Source: Thermoplasmata archaeon (GTDB lineage Archaea > Thermoplasmatota > Penumbrarchaeia > Penumbrarchaeales > Penumbrarchaeaceae). From it: a stretch of DNA of 14,991 nt. Both the position numbers and the translations under genes were made by a program. The DNA is taken from positions 1 through 14,991 of the forward strand of contig JAGLEG010000118.1 of the NCBI GenBank assembly GCA_023145185.1. The letters run 5' to 3'. The notes beneath the pieces are model-generated. The model was not told the DNA's origin. It saw only the letters and a list, made by a program, of their open reading frames with translations, and did no database searches. Positions 14,514-14,991 of the stretch are shown piece after piece; position 1 is the first letter of the stretch; each line of letters opens with the position of its first letter.

Positions 14514-14660
14514 GTACTGCCGGAGGAATTGGAGCATAGAACAGGTTCCTTCATTGATTTCCCGATCATCTCATTCATACTCAAGAGAGGGAATGTGGAT
14601 GAGATGGTCCAGTTCTATGAGTATATGGAGGATCTCCAAGGTGAACTTCTGAAGGAATAA
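14514..14660 (+). pseudogene. Possible broken 3' end of an unidentified gene
   Basis: A 48-codon frame with no ATG near its start follows an in-frame TAA at 14511-14513 and ends in TAA 14658-14660. Its translation looks like real protein rather than noise: SFIDFPIISFILKRGNVDEM followed by an acidic, aromatic, helix-like stretch with YEYMEDLQGELLKE. A TTG at 14529 right after GGAGGAA is the only possible start, and its spacing is poor. I read it as the remnant of a gene whose 5' part is lost, lying between the toxin gene and the second surface protein gene. I do not recognise the family. Confidence 0.35.
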
Positions 14661-14690
14661 TTTATAGGCGAGCATGCTCATCTGAGCAAC
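14661..14690 (+). promoter_or_regulatory. Promoter of the second GLUG protein gene, with overlapping palindromes
   Basis: TTTATA at 14661-14666 is centred about 27 bp before the ATG at 14691, so the mRNA is probably leaderless. Between them lie a perfect 10-bp palindrome GAGCATGCTC (14670-14679) and an overlapping inverted repeat GCTCA-TC-TGAGC (14676-14687). Their place between TATA box and start would suit a repressor site. Confidence 0.45.
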
Positions 14691-14991
14691 ATGAAGGGGG
14701 ACAAATTACGATCGTTATCGATCATCCTCATATTGATCACAACCTCTCTCCTGATAATGATATCCTCACCGGAGGACCTCTCCCGGATTCATCTTGTGGG
14801 ATCATCAGGCGCATCATTTGCTGATGGGAACGGGACAGTGGGGAATCCATATCAGATATCCAACGTCTCCCAGCTTCAGAACATGTCTGAAGACCTTGAG
14901 GCCCATTATTTACTGATCAATGATATCGACGCCTCGGTTACAGTCAACTGGAACAGTGGAAAAGGCTTCCTACCTGTCGCGCCGGATAAGC
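14691..14991 (+). CDS. Second GLUG-type surface protein, N-terminal part (cut by window edge)
   Basis: An open frame from ATG 14691 runs off the right edge after 100 codons. It is a clear paralogue of the protein at 10753: a charged start and hydrophobic segment (about residues 7-25), then SSGASFADGNGTVGNPYQIS, SQLQNMSEDLEAHYLLINDI and NWNSGKGF, matching the same region of the first copy nearly residue by residue. By analogy it should be a secreted or anchored protein with GLUG motifs further on, but these are outside the window. No ribosome binding site is seen before the ATG. Confidence 0.85.
   Translation, partial: MKGDKLRSLSIILILITTSLLIMISSPEDLSRIHLVGSSGASFADGNGTVGNPYQISNVSQLQNMSEDLEAHYLLINDIDASVTVNWNSGKGFLPVAPDK

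Overview
The window looks archaeal. It has AT-rich TATA-type promoter elements about 25-30 bp from start codons, Shine-Dalgarno sites inside a tightly overlapped operon, a Thermococcus-type Mbh hydrogenase gene order, and large secreted, sequon-rich GLUG/cadherin-like proteins. This fits a euryarchaeal lineage, plausibly Thermoplasmatota, but no rRNA or other taxonomic marker is present, so the placement is inference.

Layout. (1) 2-238: the 3' end of an unrecognised gene. (2) 239-459: a non-coding stretch with a perfect 14-bp palindrome and the promoter of the next operon. (3) 460-9043: a 13-gene operon, all on the + strand and mostly joined by 1-5 base overlaps. It encodes a group 4 membrane-bound [NiFe] hydrogenase: Mrp-antiporter-like subunits MbhA-H, then the hydrogenase module MbhJ, K, L, M, N. 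The gene order is that of Pyrococcus mbhA-N, except that no separate mbhI exists; its equivalent appears to be fused to the C-terminus of MbhH. Both CxxC pairs of the [NiFe] site, the proximal FeS ligands of MbhJ and the two 4Fe-4S motifs of MbhN are intact. The predicted enzyme therefore oxidises ferredoxin, reduces protons to H2 and couples this to Na+/H+ translocation.

(4) 9008-10632: a roughly 1.55-kb unit bounded by two 71-72 bp near-identical direct repeats. The left copy contains the last 11 codons, the stop and the first part of the terminator of mbhN; the right copy repeats all of it. Between them lies one gene for an AlbA_2 (Schlafen-like)/HATPase_c_4/winged-helix protein with its own TATA box and repeat-rich start region. 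The arrangement resembles an integration or duplication into the 3' end of mbhN.

(5) 10675-13821: a gene for a secreted or cell-surface protein of about 1020 residues with eight GLUG motifs, four to five cadherin-like modules, a PKD-like segment and a C-terminal membrane anchor. (6) 13879-14501: a VapBC-type toxin-antitoxin pair (AbrB-fold antitoxin, PIN toxin), with an unusual Cys in place of the last PIN acidic residue. (7) 14514-14660: a short open frame that looks like the broken 3' end of a gene. (8) 14691-14991: the start of a second GLUG-type surface protein, clearly paralogous to the first and cut by the window edge.

The hydrogenase operon appears GC-richer than the right-hand third, which reads as an accessory region (repeat-bounded gene, toxin-antitoxin pair, gene remnant, paralogous surface proteins). 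I saw no tRNA, rRNA, CRISPR array, insertion sequence, transposase or integrase.
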